Below, one piece after another: positions 41,628 through 54,693 of a DNA stretch of 64,000 nucleotides. The notes beneath the pieces were generated by a model. That model was not told the DNA's origin. It saw only the letters and a program-made list of their open reading frames with translations, and ran no database searches. Made by a program: the position numbers and the translations under genes. How positions within the stretch are numbered: the first letter of the stretch is position 1; each line of letters starts with the position of its first letter. Origin of the DNA: Aquilaria yunnanensis (Eukaryota; Streptophyta; Magnoliopsida; Malvales; Thymelaeaceae); contig CM077597.1 of the NCBI GenBank assembly GCA_039654915.1, positions 34,260,001-34,324,000 on the forward strand. Direction: 5' to 3'.

Positions 41628-44181
41628 TGTTACCCACTCCGGGGTAGTCCAGTTATGGTGCCAAAACTGTGCATTTAGACTCCCAGGATTCGTAATGTTC
41701 TGTAGGCCATCAGAACACTACCCTTAGTGTGTATACCCAAGTGGCCCTCTTGGGCACTATGTAAACATATGCATATTGGTCCAAAGATCACACACATAGC
41801 CACATTTCATGCACACCATGGCAGCAAAGAAGGAAAACACTAGCACAAGTCTTAGTTTTGGCTTCCACACATTAGGCAGTCTTGTTAAGTTCTAGTGGCC
41901 AGCCACTGCACCTGTAACTTCCACTAATAAACTGTATCATTCTAGCCACATAGCCCCCTTTTTTATTTGCTCCATTATCAAGTAGAGACTTAGAGCAAAC
42001 CAAGGAATTTTTTTTTACATCAATAGCCCACCTATGGACCAAGTTATGGATTTTTTAAGTTGGTTAAAAAATTCTGAGCAAATGAACAGTAACGCAGCCA
42101 ACTTTGCAACGTCATATCCTTGGCTACAGGGCTCTAAATCCAGAAATTCAAAATCCCAATTAACCCTCTATATTTCCTATAGGTTTGGTAAAAATTTCAT
42201 ACGAAGATTCATTCCACATAGAGAGTTATTAAAGTTTAGGTCCAGAGTCAAAATTCTGGCAACTTTTGGACCATTTTTCCCATACAATTTTTCGAAACCA
42301 TGCAAACACTTCATTCAAAAGGGAAAAGCCCTCAAAATCTATCCCATATATGTCCATTACACATAGGAATTACATTCCATTTATTTTAACAACTTTATGT
42401 AGCCAAAACAGAATTTACAAGTAAGCAGCCCATCATTCACACTTAGGCAGCTTTGCATCACATCACTTACATAGCCAAAACATTACTCAAATGTTCACAT
42501 ACTTGTCTCATTTTACATACACTACATGTACATGCAAACATGCACTACAATATGGTCTTAACTCAGCTAAATACGCACCCTAGGTTACAGGAGGCCCTGA
42601 GACACAATGGACTCCAAAAACAGGATGCTGGACAGCTGCTGTACAACACAGTAAGTACCACCATTAAAAATACCAAATGTGCTCCTAAAATCACCAAAAT
42701 TTCCAGATCACAACTAGACATATGAAAGTTCATGTATGTGAACTTTCAGATCAAAAATCAAACCACAAAGGTTATTTTTAAGGTGAGCTTTCAGCTGGAC
42801 CTGAAATGACAGAATTGAGGGGAGTAAGTTTCATTGAGAAACTTAGTAAGGGTAACACTTGGTTTCTTAAGGTAATGTGATCCTCATTAAAACCTGAATC
42901 CAAAGACACTAAAACAAAAAAACCACAATGCATATATACAAGATATAGCAACCAAATGCAGCAGCCAAACACAAACAACAAACACATGAAATGTGGCAGC
43001 AACATATACCATAGGTTAGTCCATAAACCACATAATAAACATAACCAAATCACTATGGCAGCCCTCCTCAAGCTAATGCTTGGTCTTAGGAGGATTTTAA
43101 TAGTAGTTAGTACTAACTTTGGGCCCTAGAAACCCTCATTTCACTGCTATCTTTGTGCACTTGACAATAGGTCACAAAACCTTCAATAAGTGCACTCCCC
43201 TCAATAAGCTTGGTTCATCAACCTCATGGCTCTCTTCCAAGTTTAGCCATAGCTCCGTGGATGTTTGAAAATACAGAAAACAACCCATGAGATCAAGAGA
43301 ACCCTTACCAAAGTGAGTAGGCCGAGTTTGAAAATACAGAAAACAACCCATGAGATCAAGAGAACCCTTACCAAAGTGAGTAGGCCGAATTTGAAGCTTA
43401 ATCCTTGAAGTATGCAAGAAATAGCTCTAGTTTGCTTCCAATTGCTTTCTTTTGCCTTCAATTTCAGTCAATTGCAAGTTTGAAGGTGTGGTGGCTATGG
43501 AGGAAGTATGGCTGTGTTCTTGGGCTGGGGGAGGATGAAAATGAGAGAGGGATAAGTGATTTGGCCACTTAAATGGCCTTAAATGAGCTTAAGGGCACCA
43601 AAACACACTTAACAAGTTTAACCTTGCTTTATGTCATTTTCCTTCTCACTAATTATGGTTTCTTTGTCTTAAACTCATTGGTACACATGTGCCCAACATT
43701 TTTGACTGATTATCAAGTCATGGCTGCCTCCCCCATGGTGGGATAACCCCAAAATTCCACCCTAAGACTTAAGTCAAAAGCTTGAACACCTTAAGGTTTA
43801 CACTAGGACATTTAGGTCCTTATTGCCTTTAGTGTTTCCTTTGTTCAAACTTGTCTTCCATGAGTAATTTGGTCCTCCAATAGCACTTTCATACCATTTA
43901 TATCCTTCCCATAACTCTCCAAGTCTCTTTCTTGAGAGTTTTGCAATTGAGTACCCGAATTTCCAAAACCTTACAAAAAAATCCATAGGTTGCTTGACAA
44001 ACAAGCAATCCTTAAGGCTTTTCTTGGGGGCCAAGTTACCAACTTGGAACACTTTTAAGGAGGTGTTGATCATACCTTTTACCCCCCCAAACTTCAATCA
44101 CTATGGTGAGAATTACACAATATAATGGTTTTTAGCCATTATAACACACTTGTAATTCTCCCCTTTTGTGAGGTGGTGACA
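41628..44181 (-). repeat. Solo LTR S2 of the F1/E family inserted in E RT
   Basis: 2554 bp, TGTTACCC to GGTGACA. Oriented minus relative to E. GTCTT flanks both sides (41623-41627, 44182-44186), and F1 holds the undisturbed site at about 350-362. It contains a 63-bp tandem duplication (43264-43389). No interior sequence is attached. Confidence 0.9.
43264..43389. repeat. 63-bp tandem duplication within S2
   Basis: Two almost identical copies start at 43264 and 43327 and share AAAATACAGAAAACAACCCA. S1 and the other LTRs of the family have one copy, so it arose in S2 or its parent. Confidence 0.85.
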
Positions 44182-44186
44182 GTCTT

Positions 44187-46389
44187 TCTTTGGGCACATC
44201 ATAGATGCACAAGGCCTTAATGCAGACCCTGAAAAGGTCAAGGTACTGCAAGAGTGGGAAAGAGCAAAGACTGTGAAGGAAATCAAAAGTTTCCTAGGAT
44301 TAGCTGGATACTACAAAAGACTTGTATCTGGCTTTTCCATGATTTGCTCAGTTCTTACTCATCTAACCAAGAAGGGTCAAATACTTAAGTGGACTGAGAA
44401 ATGTGAAAAGAGTTTCCAGGAGCTCAAGAAGAGCTTGATTGAAGCTCCAGTATTGATTCTTCCTGATCCAAGCCAGCCCTACATCATCTATACAGATGCA
44501 TCTAGATCTGGGTTAGGTTGTGTACTTATGCAAGACAGAAATGTCATTGCTTATGGGTCAAGGCAGTTGAAACCCCTTGAGCATAATTATCCTACCCATG
44601 ACCTAGAATTGGCAGCAGTGATTTTTGCTTGAAAGCAATGGAGACATTACTTGATGGGTAATTCCTTTATGATCTACATTGACCATAAGACCCTAAAGTA
44701 CTTGTTCACTCAAAAAGAGTTGAACATCAGGCAAAGGAGATGGTTAGAGGACATCAAGGACTATGACTACAGTATTAGAGTACATAGAGGGAAAAGGCAA
44801 TATAGTAGCAGATGGCTTCAGCAGGAGGTACATGGGTCTTCTGAAAGGAGGATCCATAACTGATTATGATGAGTAGAATAGTCTGCTATGCCATTGGTAA
44901 AAGTGGCATAAGTGGGAGGAAGCCCAAATCTACACATTGGCAATTCAATCTGGATGGATTAAAGAAGCCAGAAAGGCACAGGAGATAGATCCGGATCTGA
45001 AAAAGATTTCAGGAAAGCAAAAAGGTTCCTTGTATCAATCCTTTGCCTACAAGCAAGGATTACTATAGTTCAAGGATTGAATCTATGTGCCTAAAGCTCT
45101 GGGATGAAATACTTGAAGAAGCTCCCACAAGCAAGTTGAACATTCATCTAGGAAGTGAGAAAATGTATGAAGACTTGAACACTCACCTCTAGTGGCCAAA
45201 TATGAGGAGGGACAAAGTTACTTATATCTCCAAATGTGCCACATGCCAAAGGGTAAAGGCAGAACACTAGAAGCCAACTGGTACCCTACAAAATCTACCT
45301 ATACTAGCGAGGAAGTAGGGCAACATAACCATGGACTTTTTTACTGGGTTGCCTATGACTAGATTAAGGCATGATACAATCTAGGTCATTTTGGATAGGC
45401 TAACCAAATGTGCCCGCTTTTTACCTATGAAACTCAAAGATTCTCTGGAGAAGTTGGCTCAGATATATATCCAAGAGATAATGAGGCTACATGGCACACT
45501 AGATTCCATTGTATCTCATAGAGATGCAAGATTTACAGCTTAGTTTTGGAGTGCTTTTCATATAGCACTAGGAACCAAAATCCACCTAAGTACTGATTAT
45601 CATCCTCATATAGATGGGCAATCTAAAATGATGATACAGATACTAGAAGACATCCTTAGGAGCTGTGTGTTGGATTTCAAAGGTGAATGGGACCAACACT
45701 TGCCATCGGTAGAATTCTCATATAACAATAGTTACCAAAGCACCATTGGCATGACACCTTATAAAGCATAATATGGAAAAAGGTGCATGACACCCGACTA
45801 TTAGTTGGAAGCCCCATACAGGCTAGAGTTGGCTCCCGAAATTATTGAAGAGACTACTACCAAAATCAAGAAAATATAAGAGAGACTAAAGGCAGCCAAT
45901 GAAAGGACCATAACCTATGTGAACAAAAGTAGTAGAGAATTGGAATTTGAGGTTAGTGAAAATGTTTGGCTGAAAATTGCACCAGCCAAAGGCATTATCA
46001 GATTTGGTAGAAGAACCAAGTTAGCTCCAAGATACATAGGTCCTTATGAGATCTTGGATAGAGTTGGCAAGGTAGCATATAGGTTAACTCTATCACCAAG
46101 CATGTCAAGTGTTCATAATGTCTTTCACATCAGTATGCTTAAGAAGTGTCTATTGGACACAAAGCATGCTTTTGTAGAGGAAGACATATAGTTAGAATGT
46201 AACTTGACATATGAAGAGAAACCTATAGCTATCTTACCCAAGGATACCAGAAGGTTAAGAAACAATCTCATTCCCATGGTTAAAGTTCACTAGTCACACC
46301 ACTCTAAAAGAGAAGCAACCTGGGAAACTGAAAAAGACCTTGTGAAAATGTATCCTGAAGAATACCTGAAGCTAAAGGCAATTTTTTAG
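44187..46389 (+). pseudogene. pol: RT end, RNase H, integrase and chromodomain of element E
   Basis: The interrupted RT resumes ([10 protein letters not shown]). RNase H has [13 protein letters not shown] near 44490-44530 and YIDHKTL near 44678. Integrase has a decayed HHCC finger (45130-45290) and core. The first Asp is kept (MDFFTGLP, near 45333), but the second conserved SDRD reads SHRD and the final Glu of DGQSE is Lys, so the core is inactive. The chromodomain (LTYEEKPIAIL, KREATWE) lies at 46203-46380. Many TAG/TAA codons stand for Gln or Trp (45268-45270, 45382-45384, 46291-46293). The chromodomain identifies the lineage. Confidence 0.88.
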
Positions 46390-46395
46390 GACCAA

Positions 46396-46416
46396 AATTT
46401 TTAAGGGGGGGAGGAT
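46396..46416 (+). other. Polypurine tract of E
   Basis: A run of AAGGGGGGGAGGA-type purines lies immediately before the 3' LTR start (46417). The F1 counterpart is just before 14109. Confidence 0.75.
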
Positions 46417-49400
46417 TGTTACCACCACACAAAAATGGGAGAATTACAAATGTGGCATAATGGTCAAAAAACCATTATATTGTATTTCTTTGTTAGTATT
46501 GTGAACAAAAAGCCAATCATGAGATGATTGTATTTTTGCACATTGAGTCATGATATTTTATTGAGGCATTAATCCAGCAATTTTGTTTGTTGTTTTGTTT
46601 CTGCGTAACGTAATAAACATAATTATAACCCTAGAATAATGATATTCTTAAACGTCCCTAGTCTAGTATTATTGTGGAGCGGGTTGCAATAATACATAAT
46701 GACTAGCATATGTGGAGACTAATATGAGATATGTAGTCTACATATGGGTACAAGTTGGAGAACTTGTGTATTGGACCGACCCACCATGAGAACACTTCAT
46801 GGATCGTTATATGAGTGTCATAAGTGATTCTCATAGTGATCATGGTATATGTAGTCCTTCGACCTAAGATCATCAAGGTTCCCTACATGTGAGTCACATA
46901 CTTTGATACTTTCCTTTGTTGCTCGTAACTGAGTGAACTTGAAGGAGGTCATTGGGTATGTCACATATCATGCGGAGGGATTTGTATGATCAAGATGGGA
47001 TTTGTCCCTCCTATGTAACGGGAGTGATATCTTTGGGCCCATTGATAGAGTGAGACTTAGAAAATGCATGGCCATGCTCCGATGAGTTGATATATGATAT
47101 CAATGTCGTCAGTTTAAGTTGGTCTACTCGGTAATCAAGAAACCAAAGATTGGGCTATACGAGAGTGACACATTCCATGTCTCGTGCTTAGTCTTGATAT
47201 CTTGGACAAAGGGACAATGGCATATATCAGTGATGATCATAAAGGTTTAGTCGATTCACCGACAATCTTGTCACTTGGGTAGCAATGATGTGTTGCTAGA
47301 CACCGCTCATTGCTTATGATCATAAATGTGATTTATGATCATTGCCAACATGGCAAGAGCCTATTGGGTCGCACACATAGAGCTATTTGGATCATTAGAG
47401 TGCATGGGCTAATTATTTGGGTTATGGTTTCACTTTAATTTCGTATTAATAATGGGCCAAGGAGTTGAGCCATTATTAAGCCCAAAATTAAATCCTAATT
47501 GGATTAGGGCTTGGAAACCCATTAGGCCTGGAAGTTGAGTCTCACTATAAATACAACTTTTAAGTGAGAAATTCACAGGTCTCCTTGCCCTAGCCTCCCA
47601 AAAGGACAGCCGCACTCTTCTCTTGCAATTCCTTGGAGGACGCAAGCTAGCACTGCGAGCGCAAGAGAAACGCATCTGCCGGGACGCGGTGGAAGCGTGG
47701 TGATCCCGAGAGGCTCGTGTGGATACCATAGAGAGCATGAACATGTCAACTGTTCAGGTTTTGTGATTCGACTTTACAGTTGAGTGAGAGATATCAACCG
47801 AAAATTAGGTATGAAATTTTCGAACACCCAGTTTACCTCGTTTCACTTGGATCCTGGAGGCTTTCGGTTAAATTCCGCTGCGCTGTTTGGCTCCTGAAAC
47901 CCAACATTCTTATCATAGATATTGAAGTGTTGAGGGTGAAACGCATAATCAAAATCTCCATAAAAGCGTTCCAAGTTGGTAACTTGGCCTCCAAGAAAAG
48001 CCTTAAGGATTGCTTGTTTCTCAAGCAGCCTATCGACTTTTTTGTAAGGTTTTGAAAATTCAGGTACTCAATCACAAAACTCTCAAGAAAGAGCTTTGCA
48101 GAGTTATAGGAAGGATATGAATGGTATGAAAGTGCTATTGCAGGACCAAATTGCTTATGGAAGACAAGTGTGGGCAAAGAAAACACAAAAAAGGGTTTAA
48201 GGACCGAAGTGTCCTAGTGTAGGCCTTCAGTTGTTTATGCTTTTGACTTGAGTTAAATGGGGAAATTTTGGGGTTATCCTACTCAACGGAGGATAGCTAA
48301 GGCATGGTAGGGATATGGTCAAATGTGGGACAAGAAATTAAGCATAATAATCAAGGTTTTGTAGCAAGGAAAAGGACATAAAGCAAGGTTAAGCTTATTA
48401 AGTGTGTTTTGTGCCCTTAAGCACATTTAAGCCCATTTAAGTGGCCAACTCACTTATCTCTCTCCCAAGAACATAGCCACACTTCCTCTATAGCCACCAA
48501 ACCTTCAAACTTGCAATTGATTGGAATTGAAGGCAAAAGGAAGCAATTGGAAGCAAAGTAGAGCTACTACTTGGATACTTCAAGAATCAAGCTTGATTTT
48601 TGGCCTACCCACTTTGGTAAGGGTTCTCTTGCTCTCATGGGTTATTTTCTATATTTTCAAGCAACCATGGAGATAAGGCTAAGCTTGGAAAAGAGGCATG
48701 ATCTTGATGAACCAACCTTAGTGAGGGGAGTGCACTTGTTGAAGGTTTTGTGACCTAGTGTGAAGTGCACAAAGATGGTAGTGCAATGAGGGTTTCTAGA
48801 GCCCAAACTTCATACTACCTAGTGTTAAAATTCTTATAAGACCAAGAATTAGCTTGAGGAAGGCTGCCATAATGATTTATTTATGTTTATTGCATGTTTT
48901 ATGGAGTAACCAAGGGTTTATGTTGTTGCCGCATTTCATGTGTTTGTTGGTTGTGAATAGCTACTACATTTGTTTGCTATATCTTGTATATATGCATTGT
49001 GGTTTTATATTTTAGTGTCTTTAGATGCAGGTTTTAATGAGGGTCACATTTCCTTAAGAAACCAAGTGTTTCCCTTACTAAGTTTTGCAATGAAACTTAT
49101 TCCCCTCAATTCTGCCGTTTCAGGTCCAGCAAAAAGATCATATTCAAACTGACCTTTGAAGTTTGATTTTTCATCTCAAATTTTAGGTGCATAAACTTCC
49201 ACATGTCTAGTTGTGATCTAGAAAGTTTGATGATTTTAGGAGCACAATTGGCATTTTTAGTGATGGTGCTTATTGTGTTATGTAGCAGCTGTCCAGCATC
49301 CTGTTCTTGAGTCCATTGTGTTCAGACCATCTTGTAGTGCATGTATGCATGTACATGTAGTGTATGTAAAATGAGATAGGTAAATGAATGTTTGAATAAT

Positions 49401-50235
49401 GGTTTGGCTATGTATGTGATGTGGTTCAAAGCTGCCTAAGTATGAATGTTAGGCTGCTTACTTGTACATAAAGCTGCTAGATGTAAGAGAATGTATTTCC
49501 CATGTGTATTGGACATATATTAGTTAGCCTTGGAGGGCTTTCCCCTTGTGAATGAAGTATTTACACACTTATGAAATTTTGTTTGGGCAAAATGATCATC
49601 AACTGACCAGAATTTTCACTCTGCACTCAAAGTTCTATATTTCCCTGTGTAGAAGGAATCTTGGAATGAGATTTTGACCATGCATATAGAACATCTAGAG
49701 GTTAAATTGGGATTTTGAATTTCTAAATTTAGAGCCTTGCAGGAAAAGATATGGTGTTGCAAACTTGGCTAAGTTACTGTTCATTTGGTTAGAATTTTGT
49801 AACCAACTTAAAAAATCCATAACTTGGTCCATTGGGGGGCTATTGGTGTAAAACAAAGTTCCTTGGTTTTCTCTACGTCTCTACTTGATATTGGAGTGAG
49901 TAAAACATGGGGTTACATGGGTAGATTAATACATTTTATTTGAGGAAGTTTGGGTGCAGTGCCTAGAATTTTTGAAGCTAGTAAAAATGTTTAATGTGTG
50001 GAAGCCAAAACTAAGGCTTGTGCTAGTGTTTTCCTTTTTAGCTTCCATAGTGTGCATAAATGTTAATATGTGTGTTATGGTTAGACCAATATGCATGTAT
50101 TTACATAGTGCTTAAGTGGGTCACTTGATTTTGTACGCTAGGGGTGTTGTTCTGATGACCTACAGGACACACTAATCCTGGACGTTAAAAGCATAGTTTT
50201 GGCACCATAACTGGATTACCTCAGAATAGGTAACA
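46417..50235 (+). repeat. 3' LTR of element E, interrupted by G2
   Basis: TGTTACCACC at 46417 to AGGTAACA at 50235. About 2.40 kb without G2 and its target duplication. It is the most useful reference for reading the interrupted shared LTR, because it lacks B, G1 and the 15343-16460 insert. Confidence 0.88.
46491..47906 (+). repeat. Solo LTR G2 (family G, 1416 bp)
   Basis: TGTTAGT to ACCCAACA with TTCTT on both sides (46486-46490, 47907-47911). The empty site is visible at the matching place of the shared LTR (about 14172-14190). It resembles G1 closely along its whole length. Confidence 0.9.
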
Positions 50236-50236
50236 A

Positions 50237-51797
50237 TGTTACCACCTTCACAACGTGGGAAAATTATAGCACAAGGGCTTAAACTTGTATGCTTTAATTT
50301 TCACCATAGTGTATGAATTATAAAGTGTAAAGTATTCAATATACACTCCCCTCAGTGGCACAAACAATGATAATTTGGTTCTCAAGAAAGCATTGGCATA
50401 TTGCCTAATTTTCAAGTAACCTATTGACTAAATTGTAAGGTTACAAAAGTTGGGTACTCAATTAAACAAATTTCCAAAGATGGCTATGGAAAGGAGATGG
50501 ATGGAATTAAGGATATTGTTGGGGACCAAAGTGCTCAAGGAGGCAAGTTAGTCATTTAATGGTTAAGGACACTTAAGGGCTTAGGTGTCCCTAACTTTTC
50601 TAAAGGTGAAAATGACCCTTCACCAAGGTTAAAATAGGTCAAAAACTATCATTTTCCTATCCCAAATGGCTGGTAAAAATGTTGTCCAAGTGTGCCCTAA
50701 AGTTTGTAAAATTTGCAAACATGCCATTACTAAAGACCAAGAATGAAATAAAGCTACAAAAAAAATCATTTTCCCGCCATTTGCTTCCAAAAATTTGACC
50801 TTCACTTGCTAGGGTTCTTCCTTGAACTCCTCCACATCCCCCCATAGACACCTTACTACAAACAATGAAGAGAAGGCAAGAGAAGACAACCAAAGCATCA
50901 AGGAAGACCATAAACCCTAGTTTTCAAGTTTATTTAAGGTTTATTTGATTTCCAAGAAAAGGTAAGGAGTTCCCTTACTCTCATGGGATGTTTATTGTAT
51001 TTCCAAGTATCCATGGAGTTAGGGCTAATCTTGGAAGAGAGCCATGAGCTTGATGAACCAAGCTTAGTGAGGGAGTGCACTTAGCAAAGGTTTTGTGACT
51101 TAGTGTGAAATGCAGAGTGATGGCAATGAATTTAAGGGTTTCTAGATCCCAAAGTTAGTACTAACTAGTGTTAAAACTTTCCTAAGGCCAAGCTTATGCT
51201 TGATGAGGGCTTCCGTAGTAATCTACTTATGTTTATTACACATGTTATGGACTAACAAATGAATGTGGTTGGTGCTGCATACATGTGTTTGTTGTTTGTG
51301 TTTGATTGCTGCATTTGGATGCTCGATATTGGATATTTGCATTATGTTTTATTGTGTTTTAGTGTCTTTGGATGCACATGATTGCTAAAGGTCACATTAC
51401 CTCAGTGGTAAAGCATTATCCGTACTAAGTTTCTCCACGAAACCTACCTCCCCTAAAATTTGCTCATTTCAGGTCTAGCATAATGATCACATCCAAACTA
51501 GCCTTTTTCAATTGAGTTTTGATTTGAAATTTTAGGTTCGTGAACTTCTGTGTGTATAGTTATTATGTGGAAAGTTTTGCGATTTGAGGAGCACATTTTG
51601 TATTTTTAGTGATGGTGCTTATTGTGTTACGCAGCTGCTCTCTAGCATCCAGTTTTTTAGTGTGTTGTGTCTCAAGCACCTCCTGTGACTTGGGTATGTG
51701 TCATTAGCTTAGTTAATGCCATGATGTAGTGCATGGATGCATGTACATGTAAGGCATGTGAAGTTGGAACAAGTATGTGACTATTTGTGGATGGTTT
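50237..51797 (+). repeat. LTR J of a related chromodomain family, truncated by G3
   Basis: It starts TGTTACCACCTTCAC one base after the end of E. Distinctive stretches of the F1/E LTR recur in order (GGATGTTTATTGTAT, GGTGCTTATTGTGTTA, ATGTACATGTA), but overall it is clearly more diverged. It is cut by G3 at 51798, and its remainder would lie right of the window or be lost. Confidence 0.75.
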
Positions 51798-53057
51798 TGT
51801 TAGTGTTGTGCCCAAAAGCCAATCATGAGATGATTGTATTTTGGACATTGAAGCATGATGTTTTATTGAGGCATTAATCCAGTAATTATGTTTGTTATTT
51901 TGTTTCTGCATAATGTGATAAACATAATTATAACCCTAGAATAATGATATTCTTAAATGTCCCTGGTCTAGTATTATCATGGAGCGGGTTGCAATAATAT
52001 GTAAAGACTAGCATATGTGGAGACTAATATAAGATATGTAGCCTCCATATGGCTACAAGTTGGAGAACTAGTGTACTAAACTGACCCACCATGAGAACTC
52101 TACATGGATCATTATATGAGTGTGATAAGTGATTTTCATTGTGATCATGTATATGCAGTCCTTTGATCTAAGGTCGTCAAGGTTCCCTACATGTGAGTCA
52201 CATACTTTGATACTTCCTTTTGATTCTTGTAACTGAATGAACATGAAGCTGGTCATTGGGTATGTCACATATCATGCAGAGGGTTTTCTATGATCAAGAT
52301 AGGATTTACCCCTCCTATATAACGAGAGTGATATCTACGGGCCCCTTGATAGTGTGAGACTAGGAAAATGCATGGCCACGCTCAAATAAGTTGATATACG
52401 ATATCAATGTCATCAATTTAAGTTAGTCTACTCGGTAATCAAGAAACCATAGATCGGGCTATACGAGAGTGACACATTCCATGTCTTATGCTTGATCTTG
52501 ATATCTTGGACAAAGGGACATTGGCATATATAGATAATGATCATAAAGGTTTAGTCAAATCACTAACAATCTTGTCACTTGAGTAGCAATGATGTGTTGC
52601 TAGACACTGCTCATTGCTTATGGTCATAAATGTGATTTATGATCATTACCAATGTGGTAAGAGCCTTTTGGGTAGCACACATAAAGCCTATTTGCATTAT
52701 TTGAGTGCATGAGCTAATTTATTTGGGTTATGGTCTCACGATAATTTCATATTAATAATTGGCCCAAAAGTTGAGCCATTATTAAGCCCAAAATTAAACC
52801 TAATTGGATTAGGGCTTTGAATTCCATTAGGCTTGGGAGTTGAGTCTTACTATAATTGCATCATATAGTGAGAATTTCATAGTTCTTCCTCTAGCCTCTG
52901 AAAATGGATGAAATCAGAAGAGTTCTGAAAAGTAGCCACACTCTTCTCTTGCCATTCCTTGGAGGATGCAAGCTAGCACTACGAGCGCAAAAGGAACATA
53001 TCTACCAGGATGTGGTGGAGGCATGGGGATCTTGACAGGCTCAGGTAGATACCATAG
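51798..53057 (+). repeat. Solo LTR G3 (family G), 3' part displaced by H
   Basis: It starts TGTTAGTGTTGTGCCC and follows family G to GATACCATAG, where element H begins. The missing end (about 150 bp) should lie beyond H. It is more diverged than G1 and G2, with small indels, so it is the oldest copy here. Confidence 0.85.
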
Positions 53058-53758
53058 TGATAGCCAAAGGGCTATTACCCTTAAAGAACTCCTAATTGGC
53101 TTGTTAACCTCGATGAGTATGTGTGACCAACTTTGGAGAAACGTTGCCCTCATTATCCTTGGAAGGAACATTACCCGATAGTCGAAGAGCGATGGCCCCG
53201 AGATCTCCTGACTAGATCGCCAGAAACCACCATCCTCAACAGAGGAGAATGTTTTCCGAATTTAACCCACACTGCTGAAGGGCCTTTCCCAGCAGCCCTC
53301 AGGGAAAATCTATGCCCAAAGGGGTCTCATGGAGATACGACAAAAACGGTTAAGGAGCCTCTGATAGAGAGACCTCACACATGCCCTTGCCCTCTGGCTG
53401 GAACGACCTACGGCTAGCTGGAGTTACCTATCTTTGAAGGTACGGATCGAACCTGACCGAACACATGTCACGATCTAAATAGGCTGTTTCAAATGGCCTA
53501 TTCCCTCCACCCTCCTATAATTACTTAAGAAGGGCCTTGTGAAGAACAGGACACAGAACTCTCGCTATTTTCCCACTCTCTATTCCTTACTACTACTGTT
53601 CTCACAAACACAGACTTGGGTGTCAGAGGCTCCTCCCCTGGAAACACACTCCGTGGAGCTCCTAACCCTTTGTTCTTCTGATTGTTTCAGGCACCTTCAT
53701 ACCGGAAGTCTCTCCTCCAGGCCAACATGTCATACAACAAGGATGCCACAGGGCATCA
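53058..53758 (+). repeat. 5' LTR of element H
   Basis: TGATAGCCAAAGGGCTATTA to GGGCATCA, 701 bp. The G-box of the other Tat LTRs is decayed to ACACATGT near 53462, and the TATA region reads CCTATAATTAC (about 53511). Confidence 0.85.
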
Positions 53759-54693
53759 TTTGGCGCCATCTGTGGGAACTCATTCTCAGGTCACCGCCGT
53801 TGAGACCAGACATTCTAAAGACAAGGGACTCCTGAAGCCTCCATCTGCGTCGAAAGCTCAAACGGTGACTGAACAACCTATAGTAGAGACTTCATTACCT
53901 GAGGACGAGCGTCCTTAGACGGTCACGATGAGATTTCTGCGAGACTTTCAGCGCTCTGTTGTGGCTGAGATGACCCAATAGCTTGACTGAAGGTGGTCTC
54001 AACCACCCCTGGGGGTAAGGGCCTCTACCCCAACTACCCGCTAGGAGAAAAGTCCTAAGTCACCACAGCGGAGTTCAGGAAGCAGGGATTTCCACAATGA
54101 GTCCTCAACAGAGAACAAACCCCCCAAAGGATGTCATGCTGGAGAAGCAGCATCAAAGGAGCCCAAAACTTCCCGCCGGCGAAGTCCATCCCCGGATGGG
54201 AAGTCCCAATCCCCACACCGATAAAGTTACTCTCCAAAAAGGAGACGTTGCTCTCCGTTGCCGACAACCACCAGGCAACGAGTAGAAGACAGCACTACCA
54301 CCCTCATGGAAAAAATCCTAAAGAGGTAGGAAAATGTAGAAAGGTAGATTTCCCGGAAACCTGTTTGGTCAAGGTTGTCGGAGACCTTCACCGGAGAAGA
54401 GTCACCCTTCATTTGTGTAATAGTAGCGGCACCTATGCCAAGTGACCTCCGAGTACCACACTTGGAAATGTATGATGAGCGCAGTAACCCCCAAGCTCAC
54501 CTAACGAAGTATAGGCATAGCATGGTATTGCATGGCGCTAATGACGCCACCTTTTGCAAGTGCTGCAAAGTCACCCTTTCAAGGCCGACAACTACGTGGT
54601 ATAACTCCTTGGCTCCTAAAACGACAATGGGTTTCCAGGAGTTATCTGTCACATTTACCTAGCAGTTCATCAGAAGTAGACTGATGGTGAAGA
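53727..54693 (+). pseudogene. gag: Gag N-terminal half of element H
   Basis: The ATG at 53727 is again 32 nt before the end of the LTR, and the first residues (MSYNKDATGHHLAPSVGT) align with D and C. The frame stops at TAG near 53917 and again twice near 53980-53990, where D has Gln and Arg. Later parts (DLRVPHLEMYDE, SMVLHGANDATFCKC) match the gag domain in other frames. It is cut by G4 at 54694. Confidence 0.85.
53761..53777 (+). other. Primer-binding site of element H
   Basis: TGGCGCCATCTGTGGGA, 2 nt after the LTR and inside the gag frame, as in D and C. Confidence 0.72.

Larger units (their letters stand above)
38765..50235 (+). mobile_element. Chromodomain Ty3/gypsy element E (interior and 3' LTR)
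   Basis: The order is primer site, gag, protease, RT, RNase H, integrase, chromodomain, purine tract and 3' LTR, with the 5' LTR shared with F1 (14109-38764). Long LTRs of about 2.4-2.5 kb, an initiator-Met primer site and a C-terminal chromodomain point to the Tekay/Del group of chromoviruses. E is interrupted by S2 (41628-44181) and G2 (46491-47906) and its genes carry many stops. Confidence 0.88.
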
